From Echiichthys vipera (Eukaryota > Chordata > Actinopteri > Perciformes > Trachinidae), in NCBI GenBank assembly GCA_963691815.1, contig OY829656.1, positions 8,884,752 through 8,948,751 of the forward strand: 64,000 nt of DNA, given 5' to 3'. Below, in pieces: positions 40,745 through 52,259 of the stretch; position 1 is the first letter of the stretch, and each line of letters begins with the position of its first letter. A model generated the notes under the pieces. It saw nothing but the letters and a program-made list of their open reading frames with translations. It was not told the DNA's origin and ran no database searches. Both the position numbers and the translations under genes were made by a program.

Positions 40745-41470
40745 TTCATTTTCTGTTTGGATATCTCAGCACTGGGGACTCATTTACCACCATCGGCAGC
40801 AGTTTCAGGTTGGGCATTAGTACCGTAGGTAAGATTGTGAGGAAGACCTGTGACCAAATTCGGCTGCAACTCAAATAAAAATATGCCAGCTCCAGCAGAG
40901 GCCGTCAGGAATTACACAGCAAGAAAGTTCAATGAGCGATGGATTGCTTTGGAGCTCTGGATGGTAAGCATGTCAGATTTGAGGCAACCTGCAAACACAG
41001 GTTCCCTTTTTTAGATTAAAAAAAAAAATAGGGGCACTTTTCTACTGTCATCCTTGCCTTAGTGGATGCAGATTTCCTTGTTATAGATGTGGGGAGCCAT
41101 GATTGGAGTAACAATGTAGGCATATTCGCAGACTCTGTGCTGGAACATTCCTCTAGCATTGAACACTGAATGTTCCACCTCCTGCACCTGAAATGGGGAA
41201 GGTCAATCATGATTGTGGTAGAAGAGGCATTTCCCATTAAGCCCTATCTTTTCTGACCCTGCCCTTGGAAGCATCTTGAAGAGAACAAGCATGTCTTCAA
41301 CCTCCACTGGTCAAGAGTGTGTCACATCTCAGAAAATGCATGTGGCACTCTGACCCAACAATTCAGGGTTTACAAAAGCCAAATGGAGGTGAACCTTGAC
41401 CTGGTCAACAGCATCATCAAAATAACCTGCATATTATGTAACTACCTGCGCCACAAAGTAGAAGGACAAG
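40745..41470 (+). pseudogene. PIF/Harbinger transposase pseudogene (HARBI1-like)
   Basis: Plus-strand frames give FRLGISTVGKIVRKTCDQI, then ALDGKHVRFEATCKHRFPFF (DGKH at 40960-40971), then ALVDADFLVIDVGSHDWSNN with VGIFADS, then VVEEAFPLKPYLF, then ENKHVFNLHWSRVCHISENA with CGTLTQQFRVYKSQM, ending LCNYLR. The order matches the DDE domain of HARBI1-type transposases (DGKH, D.G..G..SDGGIF, GDEAFPL, FN.RLSRAR..VENAFG, LHNYLR). Several frameshifts and stops break it, and the Asp of SDGG reads Asn, so it is dead. The N-terminus is not recognisable. Confidence 0.85.
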
Positions 41471-41649
41471 CATGTGAAGATGACAGCTTTGATGATACTG
41501 ACGGCAGCATGTGTCTTCAGGAGATCCAAAGGCCAAGGTCCAACTAGGTATCTGTGGAGGCTCTGCACATTCAAGACACATTTGAACATCTGCCGGCCAA
41601 CTACCATGGCAGTACGACTGTTGTATGGGCTCAGATAAGAGACAGATAC

Positions 41650-43540
41650 CGCAATGCAACCTTTTTTAAATGTGTTTGAATGTTTTTTAAGATCCAGTAC
41701 TGTTTAGTTCATATCTCCTTGACACAACACTGAACCAAATATCATTATACACTCAGTCTACCCAATATAACTATTGCTATATTTTGTCAATACCAATCTG
41801 AACCACATACCTGTATCGTTATACATATACAGTATAGTACAAGAGCAAAAGACCAATGAACTTGTTTCCTGTTTGTTTTCCATTTGTAAATACAAAAAAC
41901 ACACAATACACAGTGACATCTACAAAAGTTTAAATAGTTGCCAATTTCCTAGCTGACATCTAATCGATCAATCAATGAATCTTTGCAGCTCTACTTTTAG
42001 CTCTGTTTTTTTTTGTAGTAATAATAATTGCATGTAAATTTGGCTACCTAACATTTAAATGGTTATAAAAAAATCATTGAAACATTTTACAGTATATAAA
42101 AACAAAGATGAAACATTTACTAACTAGAAACTTTTAAAACACAGATAACAGTAGGTTGGATGCTGGAAAAACTGTTGATAGAATCCATCCCCAGAGGCAA
42201 CATCATGAACCAAATCCTGCATCTTGATTTTAACATATGTTGGTTTCTCTGGGGTGAGTCTCCTCATGCTGGGGGCCAAGCTGGAGAGGAAGGGGGAAAC
42301 CTCATTTGTTTGCTGCTCCTGAAAGGCCTGACATTGACATACCAATGAATAAATTGCATTTCAGACATCTGAAATGCAATTGTAGATCTTTTAAAATATA
42401 TTCTTATTGGTTACAATTCCAAGCAAACATATCAACATACAACAAACATAGTTTTTTCCCGACATTATTTACAGACAGGCATCCACAGCCAGCTCCATGT
42501 TGCTGGAGACGCCTTTTTTAAGTTCAATAATTGTTCCTTTTTTTTTTTTTAAAGATTGAGACTCGTAACAGTTGTTATCATCATTGTGTAATTTTTACAC
42601 AAATTGTAATTTTTGTAAATTGAGGGAACAAAAATAATATCTTTGAGAATATCGGCTCAAGAAAAACGGCAGTCTGTATCGGTTATCAGCTACAGCTGAT
42701 GAAAAAAAACAGCATTGACCCTAAAAAATCCATAATGGTCGATCCCAAGTGAAAAGTTACAGATATAATTTATTTGAATTGCAACTAGGCAAAATTACAA
42801 GATGGATATGCAGACTTGGAATTATAACACACCACTGAATTGTAATTTTATTTGATATCTTCAACTGTGTTTGAATAAAAGTTAATGGCAAAAGTTGACT
42901 GGTCTTAGTTAAGTTACAGATATCCACAATGAATATTTTCACTAATGGTAATAAGCTAATGGTTGACAAAGAGGTAAGAATGTATAATATGTCTTTTTAT
43001 GCTAAAACTATAGGCTACAACTAAAGTAAGCTGTTTGATGATGAAGATGTTATGTGTGGAGTACAGGGTGTTATTTCAAGTTGTTGAAGTACCTAACATA
43101 GTGTAGGTCAGAGTAAGGCCATATACTGCTTCATCCCTCTTAGAACGTACAGATCTTTTTCCTTATTGCAGGCGTTTTGGTTCATTAAGACTGTCTCTAA
43201 AGCAATGCGTATAGAATATAAAATGTGTATTTTTCTCAGAAGACCCTTACAGCTGACATTATGCAATCTGCATTTTTAAATGCAGTTAGAAAGCTGTATC
43301 AGAACATTCATTTGTGATACACTGTGGCTGGATTTAAGTCTCAAATGTTCTGTGACCTTCTTTTACCTCAGCAATCAAGCTTTAAAGTTTTAACGGTTTA
43401 ATAGGATTGTGTTTTGTCCTGCTTTAAGTCAACTAAGTAAGGGAGAAGGCATTTCTTTAAACAGTAAGGTAAGAGAAAGTGAATATCTAATAATATTTTA
43501 TATAATTTGCTTCTAACTCAAAATAACCACATGCACGGAA
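41650..43540. other. Intergenic, nothing clear
   Basis: AT-rich sequence with several T- or A-runs. It may include the right end of the Harbinger element, but I could not define terminal repeats. Confidence 0.4.
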
Positions 43541-43544
43541 TGAT

Positions 43545-43840
43545 TGGGGTAAGCGTAGTGGTTAGCACTGCCGCCTCACGGCGAGAAGGTTCCATATTCA
43601 CGTCCCGTCTGGGGCCTTTCTGTGTGGAGTTTGCATGTTCTCCCCGTGTCTGCTTGGGTTTTTCTCCGGGTTCTCCGGTTTCCTCCCACAATCCAAAAGA
43701 CATGCACTTGTTAGGTTAATTGATGACTCTAAAATTGCCCGTAGGTGTGAATGGTTGGTCTCTGTTCGTCTCTATGTGCCCTCTGATAGACTGGCGTCCT
43801 GTCCAGGGTGTACCCCGCCTCACGCCCGATGCCAGCCCCC
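43545..43840 (+). repeat. tRNA-headed SINE-like repeat, copy 3 (near full length)
   Basis: Runs from GTAGTGGTTAGCACTGCCG through GTGTGGAGTTTGCATGTTCT, TTAATTGATGACTCTAAAAT and GATAGACTGGCGTCCTGTCC to CCCGCCTCACGCCCGATGCC. Same orientation as copies 1 and 2. Confidence 0.8.
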
Positions 43841-44359
43841 CCTTGTTTGTCACAAGTTTTTCTAACTATTTCCGTCTCCACTGTGTTTTGTGATAACAAA
43901 CACAAATTAGAATCCCAACATGCTAAACTAAGATGGTGAACATAGTAAGCATAGCACTTGCTAAACATATACAGATACGAATTGCCATTGTGAGCATGTT
44001 GGCATACCATAACAGGACTGAAGTCTCAATTGTTAAAGATCATCCCAAATGGTCAAAGTATTTCTTGCCAAGAACTTCTCAATATCCTAAAACTTTCTGC
44101 TTGTAGTTGAAACCACTGACACCACTGTGGATGGTTAAATGTAGGCTCATTGCTCAGTTTTCCTATAGAAATAGAAATGTTAGGCAGTGACAGACAGGCA
44201 TGTTATGTACCCACTCAGGCTGTCCTCTTAGAGTGTTCGTACATATAACTACGTAAAGAAAATGTACTGTAATGTTATCTAGTATTTATTACTGTCAAAT
44301 TTTATTTCCAGAGGAAAGAAGCAGATTAGATTATGTAGTATAAGGGCACCAAAATCTGC

Positions 44360-44500
44360 AGAGGGAGGAAGGTTGGGGTGGGGATTGGGTCCCAAAACAC
44401 AGGACTTTCACCTGGGCAACCGGTGTTTGTGTCCATTAACCAAGTAGTTTTTGGACCTAAACTTACCATCACATTTTGACGCCTAAACTTACCTGTTACG
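44360..44500. repeat. Dispersed repeat, second copy of the 29620 family
   Basis: GGTTGGGGTGGGGATTGGGT, CACAGGACTTTCACCTGGGC and CGGTGTTTGTGTCCATTAAC parallel the copy at 29620-29730. Confidence 0.55.
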
Positions 44501-47070
44501 ACCGGATACCGTTTCACAGGGTTACACAGGGTTGGACAGAACATCATACTTTGTAAGAGATCATGAATTGTTGTCCATAAGTTGTTGTAAGATATTACAC
44601 AAACCTGTTGATAAGAACAAGCTGACCGACTAAGAAAGCTCCAGGATTTCCATACACTCACCTTGTCAGACATGGTAATGTGCCTGACACGTTGGGCATC
44701 TGTAAAAATGTTCTCGAGATAGATGTGGGTCTTAAGTGAACTTTATTATAACTTCACACACTGAGCACAGTTTACAGTGTAGCCTCCCTTTGTGTGGCTC
44801 TGTAACCAAAGAAAATATAGGACCAAAAATAAATAATGGTTAGCGAGCGACCTCTAACATCCAGAAGAATCCCCACCAAATACAGTCGAGATCCAAATTA
44901 GAGAGCATGTTTTTTTTTAAATAACCAAGGCACTTGGCACAAGAAAACTTTTCACGACTTCATTCTCTACTCAAGACGCCATTACTCTACTATATCTTTA
45001 TTTAGAAAATATTTGTTTGCTGCTATATTAATGTGCTGAATGTTGAGTACAGTTCCTTTAAACCTTCTCCAGTGTATTACAGAATAAACATGTTACGAGT
45101 CTGGCTGATTTAGGACATTTAGAAAAGCAAGATCAAGTTTCTGTCTTAAAGTTAGGAATTCATTTTGTGTTGTCTCCGCCTTTGCCCAGAGTAATATGAT
45201 ACAAAATCAAGGTTTTATGAATTTCTAGAGAGGTTTGAAAACGTTTTCTAAGATGGTACAATTCGTCTTTCTCCCTCTACAGTGAATTTCAAGCTCCAAT
45301 AGTAATTGTGTTTGAATAAGAGCAAATCTCATTATTTAATATAAACTTAGCCTTAATTAAATGTCATCATGTAACAAAGAAACTGAAATTGCCACTGAAT
45401 TAAATGTATCATCTTTTTAATTGGAGCTGTCATACGTAAAGGACATGGAAACTGGAGGATTCATTTCTCTGAGATAAAACTAATCCCTTTATCTTTATGC
45501 AGCACTTTAAAGGTAAGAGTCAGTTTGTATATACAACTGCAGTCTCTACATATAAACCAAAACTGAACTGCTATAGCCTTCAAGTAACCAAGGAAGCAAC
45601 CAATTTATTTCAGTGGTCATTAATCAATATCATTCCTTATAAGTGGTTGCTGTCTGGTGTTGTGTGGAATTCTCATTCACCGATAATAGAAGCGTGTATT
45701 GCTGCTTGTACATGTTATTTATTTGCTTCCAAAGCCACATTCCAGATAGATACCGTCAACAAAGACTCTCATTTCATAAACCTGTGGGTTATTAATCATA
45801 CTTCACAGACATAAAGACAATTGCTTCTCTGGAAATGGCCCATCCTTTCTTGGCTTTCAGCGTCTGCACAGACACACTTCCACAGAGATCGTGCTTCCTT
45901 TTATTAAAGCCACAAGGCTCTATGTTGAGACATTAATTGTTCAAATTTGTTTTGAGCATATTTATATCTTTTCACAGACTATTTTTAGGTAACTTTGAAC
46001 ATTTTTAGTCACTTTGAAAAGCAACTTCAAATAGATGGTGCAAAAACACTCTGTAGCAGTAGTCTTAGACTGCTTCTGGTTTACTCTGGGAAAAACAATC
46101 CATGCTGTGAGACATGACGTTATCAGCTATGTATCTGCAGTGTGAGTCAAATCTCGTTGAGGCATTATTCTCATAATACGAATGTCCATATGTTATTCAT
46201 GGATGCAACTGCACTGTACATAAAGCATGTCTTATATATATTTCTCTACAATACCCCTACATTTGGCAAATGTTTATGCAACATATGAGTTCATTTGCCC
46301 ATGAATGCTTGTCTGCAGTACTGTATATATGTGTTTCTTGATTTTCCCTCTGTCTCATGATGTGTTTGCTTTGACAGCATGCTGACAGACAGAATGATGG
46401 ATTCTCTCTCTCGGTGACACTTTATGCAAAGTTGTGTCCTAATTACAGCCCATAAAAACTGTGCAGCAGAGAGTCCCCTAACGCAGGCCAAGCAGACTGT
46501 GAAAAGACGTGTAAATAATTCTAGTTTAGCTGCATCCATCACCATCAATCATCTGTCAGTCAATGCCAAATTACACGTGCATTACGTCCAGATCCTATAA
46601 TCCCTTTCACGTCAATGACATTGCATTCCCTAATTTCCTCATATCATACGGCGTCTTCATCATTTATTAATTTTCTTTATAGGATTGTTCCTTTAAATGG
46701 CCATGAGTCCCACAGACAATCTCAGCATGCTTTAAAGCAAGGAGACACATTGGAGAGTTCTCTTGTCCATCACAGCCCTAATGCAGATAGGCAGCCCCTC
46801 ATTTGGCATTCATGAGAATTTAGTGTCACTTTATTCATGTAAGGAATCCTCTCATAGAAGAGCAATAAAGCAAGACTATGCAACTTTCACAGGGTGGATA
46901 CAAGTGACAATTGTGAGATAATGCAAAATGTTTAGTAGTCGCACATGTGGAGGAGGAACAGAAAGTTAGTGAACTCTCAGTAATGTGCATTATAATATTA
47001 AGTTAGTTAGTAACCATTTCTTACTCATATCAGATGATTCCATTCTTCGTGTATATATATACTGTATATA
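44500..47070. other. Intergenic, no gene recognised
   Basis: No supported coding region or RNA gene. Short frames only. Confidence 0.45.
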
Positions 47071-47072
47071 TT

Positions 47073-47075
<3 letters not shown>

Positions 47076-47108
<33 letters not shown>
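47076..47108. repeat. (AC)n microsatellite
   Basis: About 33 bases of AC following a TATA-rich patch. Confidence 0.95.
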
Positions 47109-47114
<6 letters not shown>

Positions 47115-47194
47115 ATGAGGTTAGTGTAAAAGGAGATGGTATATGGTCATTTGCAAAACAAGCATAGTGACAAGTTCCATGTCATTTATTTATG

Positions 47195-47330
47195 ATGGAG
47201 TGTGGAGGACAAGGTGGAGTTGAGGGCTCTCACAGCCTGAGGAAAGAAGCTGCTCTCCAGTCTGGTGGTGAGACAGAAGATACTTGACTTGCCCGTTGGC
47301 AGCAGGGTGAACAGGCTGTGGCTGTGATTG
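47195..47330 (-). pseudogene. LINE reverse-transcriptase C-terminal fragment (Rex1/L2-like)
   Basis: One uninterrupted minus-strand frame reads HSLFTLLPTGKSSIFCLTTR then LESSFFPQAVRALNST, the last part of ORF2 in fish Rex1/L2-like LINEs (HPLF.LLPSGRR..., NSFFPQAIR.LN). Only the very end remains. Confidence 0.7.
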
Positions 47331-47866
47331 GTAGTTTTACGTGATAAGTGTTTATTTATTTATTAGTAATTAAGACATGTGCAAATTCCATGCCCTGATG
47401 AAGGCCATGACATGTGGTTGAAACCTGCGGGAAACATGCAAAGGTCAAGAATGAACATTTACGCTCATCATGTCGTCATGAGTTTTGAACACATTTATGA
47501 TTTATGAGTTTTTCTGACACGCTGACAATGAAAATCCAAAAATGCTGATGTCTGGCAGGTACAATGTTTAACATGTTCACCATCTTAGCATGCTAACATT
47601 TGCTAAAATCGATATTCTTATCCCAAGGTCAGGAGAGTGGCTAGAGTATTCCGCACAGGTCTGATACCCACAGGCAGGCTTCTGGATGAGTTGAATAATA
47701 CATCCAGTTGTTGGACAAAAACCCCATTTTATCACACAATGGTGTAATGCAATCCAAAACAAGAGCTATGTTTATGATTACTGTTGGGACTGGCATTGCT
47801 TCAACTGATTTCTGAGGTTGTAGTTTGCTGTTTTATTGTATTGGATTTCATTATATTTTATGGTCA

Positions 47867-48022
<156 letters not shown>

Positions 48023-48125
48023 TCTCTCATACTTAAGTTATCTGCCGCGTCTTGTTATTGTAACCTGATCAGACCTTTCCCTGTTGGTTTCCAAAACCAT
48101 GTCCAGTCAGTGTTTGATACATTTC

Positions 48126-48128
<3 letters not shown>

Positions 48129-48180
<52 letters not shown>
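48129..48180. repeat. (TG)n microsatellite
   Basis: About 52 bases of TG with one TTTG interruption, 107 bases after the AC/ACTC block and complementary to it. Confidence 0.96.
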
Positions 48181-48689
48181 AGACCTTTAGATTTCTCCTG
48201 ATACCCTGTTCCTGTTTATTTCAGTGGTCACAATCTCACAGCACCAGCAAGAAACTATGTGCCAGATACCACACAGAAAGATATCGCTTTCCCAGGAGAT
48301 TATTAATGCACCAAACTTTTCTGTGCCAACTAGCTGTGATAGAAATACACGCATGCAAAGAAGCTCTTTGAACCTTTGAATTCAATTCAGCTGTATAGAG
48401 TTATTTTCACTTAACTTTATACAGCTGGGGGGTGGGTACAGGTACAGTATGACTGAGGTGGCTTGGGGTTTTAAATGTTAGTTGTTTCTGGAAGCATATT
48501 TACTGACAGGCACTTCACCTTCAGTTGAAATAACCTGCAGCGGAGTACAGTTGATACGCAACCTCCCTAAATAATGTAGAGTATACTATGAGACGGTGGT
48601 CCCTGTAATCTTTTGTTTCGTCCGGACTATATTTTCAAAACTTTTATTTTTTCTGACCCATAGACTAAATTAAATATTTACATAGTCAC

Positions 48690-48750
48690 CCATTTACAAT
48701 CACCCATAGGTCTTTTGAAGAGCTAAAATGAAGCTCCAAATGGGAGGCTT
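48690..48750 (+). repeat. Dispersed repeat fragment, family of 4470
   Basis: ACCCATAGGTCTTTTGAAGAG and AAAATGAAGCTCCAAATGGG match, in reverse, the segment at 4590-4640 and, in the same sense, 58030-58070. Confidence 0.55.
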
Positions 48751-50749
48751 GGCAGTGCCTGATTGTGCTAATCGTGGTTAATTGCTAATCCAAAAATGGG
48801 CAAAAAGTTGGAGATTGGAGCTGAAGGAGGCCAAATGAAGCCTGACTCAGTTACAGTATTGAGCTTTTTATGGGATACTTTTTTGGCTGTTGGGTTGGTT
48901 TGGGCTCCCTTTGACAGGCCATTGGGCTGGTTTTGTGACAGAACTAGATACCCTGCTGGTCAGTCACTGAAACAAATCAAATCTGGAAAACACTGTACTT
49001 AATACATGCCTAACAAACCATTTTAAGGCAAATAATTCACCCAAATTTAGATTACACTGATGCATCCTTAATAAGAGAATACATTTATGTGTAACATTAA
49101 CATTACTGCTACTGTATTAACAGCGCTCTGTAGTAGTATTGTCTTACTATTGCTGTTGAAAAATAATGATAACATTATGAAAATACAGGAATTTTACTAA
49201 TCCATGTTACTTAAATTAATAATAACCCAAAAGGCACCAACAGGCGTCCATGGAGTCACAGTATACATACACAGTTCAAACATGGCCGAGAGCTGAGGTG
49301 TTGGTGTTGGTAGCAGGCAGACAGCTATCAGCTAACATTAGCCTTTGCAGACACCTGCCATTTAAAGCAGCCATGCTTTTAATTTTGCAGAACCTTAATT
49401 TTAAATGGTTGAGTTTCAAAAACAAACAAAAAAAATGTACAGTTGTCATGAATAGTGAAATTAGCCATAGAGACCAAACAGTTTTTTGTACCAGACCGAA
49501 AATGTTTATTTCTGCTGTAAAGTTGTAAAATGCTGTTGAGGTGCCAAAATGTGCTCTGAAACTGCCATGTGGAAGTGACTGACGCCGGCTCATCATGCAA
49601 AGGAATGTTTTCTTCACTGATCATTTATACTGTACAGCAACATTCTGTTTACAGTCAGAGCTGGGATATGCTCTTTTAAAGCCCCTTCATATATCCCTGC
49701 AGACATCAACATGCGGCATATTCAGGATGTTACCATGGAAACTAAACATACTCTGCTTGGACCAGCAGTAAATTGTACATTTGCCTCAGCATGTTTTACT
49801 CTTTAATTGGTCTATTTGTCAAACAAAAGATGCACATTGGTAGTGCACTTGCCACCATCTACTAAACTGAAAATAATGTAAATCTGCAACTGCAAATTTT
49901 CACTAGCTTATGAAATTGCTTAAGGAAGCAGGGGTAGTTGTTTCATAGTAGTTTTTTCTAGTTTTCTATTGCTATGTTATGCCGTTCATTCTTTCAACCT
50001 CACCTGAGCCTCCAGCCTCTCCTTCTATACCTCCTCCAGCCTCTCCTTCTGCATCTCTATCTGTCACCTGACAAGATATATGGGACAATTTGGGGTGCAA
50101 CAATCATCAATTTTGATGATATGGTTATAGAGGAAGATAACGTAGTTTCACAATTATGAATATGGATGTATAAAATCAAATTTGTAATCCGAGGTTTTAT
50201 TGTATTTTCCTCAAAATCTTTCATTGTTGGTGTTTTTCTTTAAACAGTTGCTGGCTTAAAACCATAAAAATAATACGAGTAATAATGTAATAACAACAAT
50301 AATATAAATACATTTTAATGATCAGAATATTGAGAGCTTTGTAAATGATGAGGATCTTTAAGTGGATATGCTGCTTTATTTGGAGCCAGTGAAGGTGTTG
50401 CAGAATGGGTGTAACACATTTCTTTGAGTAACTTACACTTTTATGTCCACGTTTCTTTTTTATAGACATCCTGGCTGCGCCTAATTACCAAAAACCCATA
50501 CACACAAGTACGTACGCACATATGCACATGGACACCGATTCAAACGTTAACGGTAAGCCTCAAATCATATATTATATATATATATATACAATCCTTTTAT
50601 CTGACGTGAACCAGGTAGAGTAAAGACCAGTGTGCAAGCCAGATGGAGTGACTGCGGGGACGGCCAATCACACAAGAAATGGCCAATGGAGGACCTTCTG
50701 GGCTGTCTTAACTAAGGGAAACAGGCTTCAGCTTGAGCGGCCGTTTTCC

Positions 50750-50858
50750 ACTTGGTCCTAGTGCGTGACACGTCCCTGTTTACTGTCGCGTAACATTGTA
50801 ACAATCATTTCCCTCGGGATAAATAAAGCTTCTTGAATCTTGAATCTTGAATCTTGTT
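50750..50858 (+). repeat. LINE 3' tail with tandem TTGAATCT units
   Basis: TTTCCCTCGGGATAAATAAAG then CTTGAATCTTGAATCTTGAA. A microsatellite-like tail after GGGATAAATAAAG is how L2/Rex-type LINEs end in fish. Confidence 0.65.
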
Positions 50859-50869
50859 TTTGTATCGTA

Positions 50870-50955
50870 ATAAGTGCAGGGGACCAAAACGGCCTTTTGA
50901 AAAAGTGCAGGGGACATGTCCCCTGTGTCCCCCCAAAATTACGTCCATGCTTGAC
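50870..50955. repeat. Dispersed repeat fragment (GTGCAGGGGAC)
   Basis: AAGTGCAGGGGACCAAAACG is followed by a second AAGTGCAGGGGACATGTCCC and TGTCCCCCCAAAATTACGTC. Looks like the end of an old DNA element; class unknown. Confidence 0.4.
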
Positions 50956-52029
50956 ATAATGAACCCTAGATATTCTAGTTTTTTCATCTCGTTACCCATG
51001 TCACCACCATTCCATTCATCTGGCTGCACTTTATTTAGCACGGGAATGGCAGTGTATTATGTGAATATTTCGTTCAAGTTGGAAGCAGGAGGCAGATAAA
51101 GTTCACTGCAGGAGCAACCGAAGCAGGAGATGACCAGGGTGAATGGCTGGAGAACTGCAGGAAGGAAGGGGTGGGGGGATGGAGAGTGGCTGGTGTCCGT
51201 GGTGGCAGAGGAAGCAGAGGGCATGAGTTGACAAGCAGAAAAGTATCCCTGCAGCACAGGGAACAAATATGTTTTAGACGAGGTAACAAATGCCCAAGTA
51301 GACCGCTCAGTGAAACAAATCAATCATCCTCATGTTCTTTGATGCTGTGCCTGCTGTTGAGCCTTTCAGCGATTGGGGTCCAGATTTGACTGCATATGTG
51401 TTGTACTCCAATGATATGGCACTGTGACACAAGAGGACTATGGGACACAGTGAAATACAAGGGAGAGACAGAAGTACTGCCGTGGCTGTGTGGACTGACC
51501 AGGCTTCCAGGAATTCCACTGGGCTTTGAAGACAATTTGACATAAGGTGTCTTTCCATTTAGATAAAATGTGGCCGCTGGGAAAGTTTAAGGGCACGCCC
51601 TCTCAAATGTCCTCTCACTCGTTGGGTTCCCATTACGAAAGAAGAGCGATTCAAAAGACTCTGGAGATGACATATCAATCTGAATGGGTTTCAATCATCG
51701 CGGAAGGGCGCTGTGGCACTTCCTTCTCTAAGTGAGAAATACAGAATAATTGCAGTTTGACTAATCTGGTTGACATTCAGACAGTTTTTATGAGTACTTC
51801 AGAATCCAACCATTATAAGAAGGTTTGTCGTAAGAAAGACGATGAAAGCAAAGTGTTTGTCATCATTTTGACATTTAAGGTGGAACGTCAACTCATGCAC
51901 AAGTAACAGGAAAGAAAACACGCCACCTTAAAATGTCCATTAGTTGTCAAAAAAACTGTGTGTTAGGGACAGTCCGTCACCCGTACAGAGGACATTATAT
52001 AGCATATATCTCATATCCGTATAGCTCTG

Positions 52030-52230
<201 letters not shown>

Positions 52231-52259
52231 TTTGGGTAAGTGGTTTTCTGGATAATTAG

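Noticed and set aside
45497..45814. Plus-strand open frame of 105 residues
   Set aside because: No domain, no splice context and no likeness to a known protein; length is within chance for AT-rich DNA.
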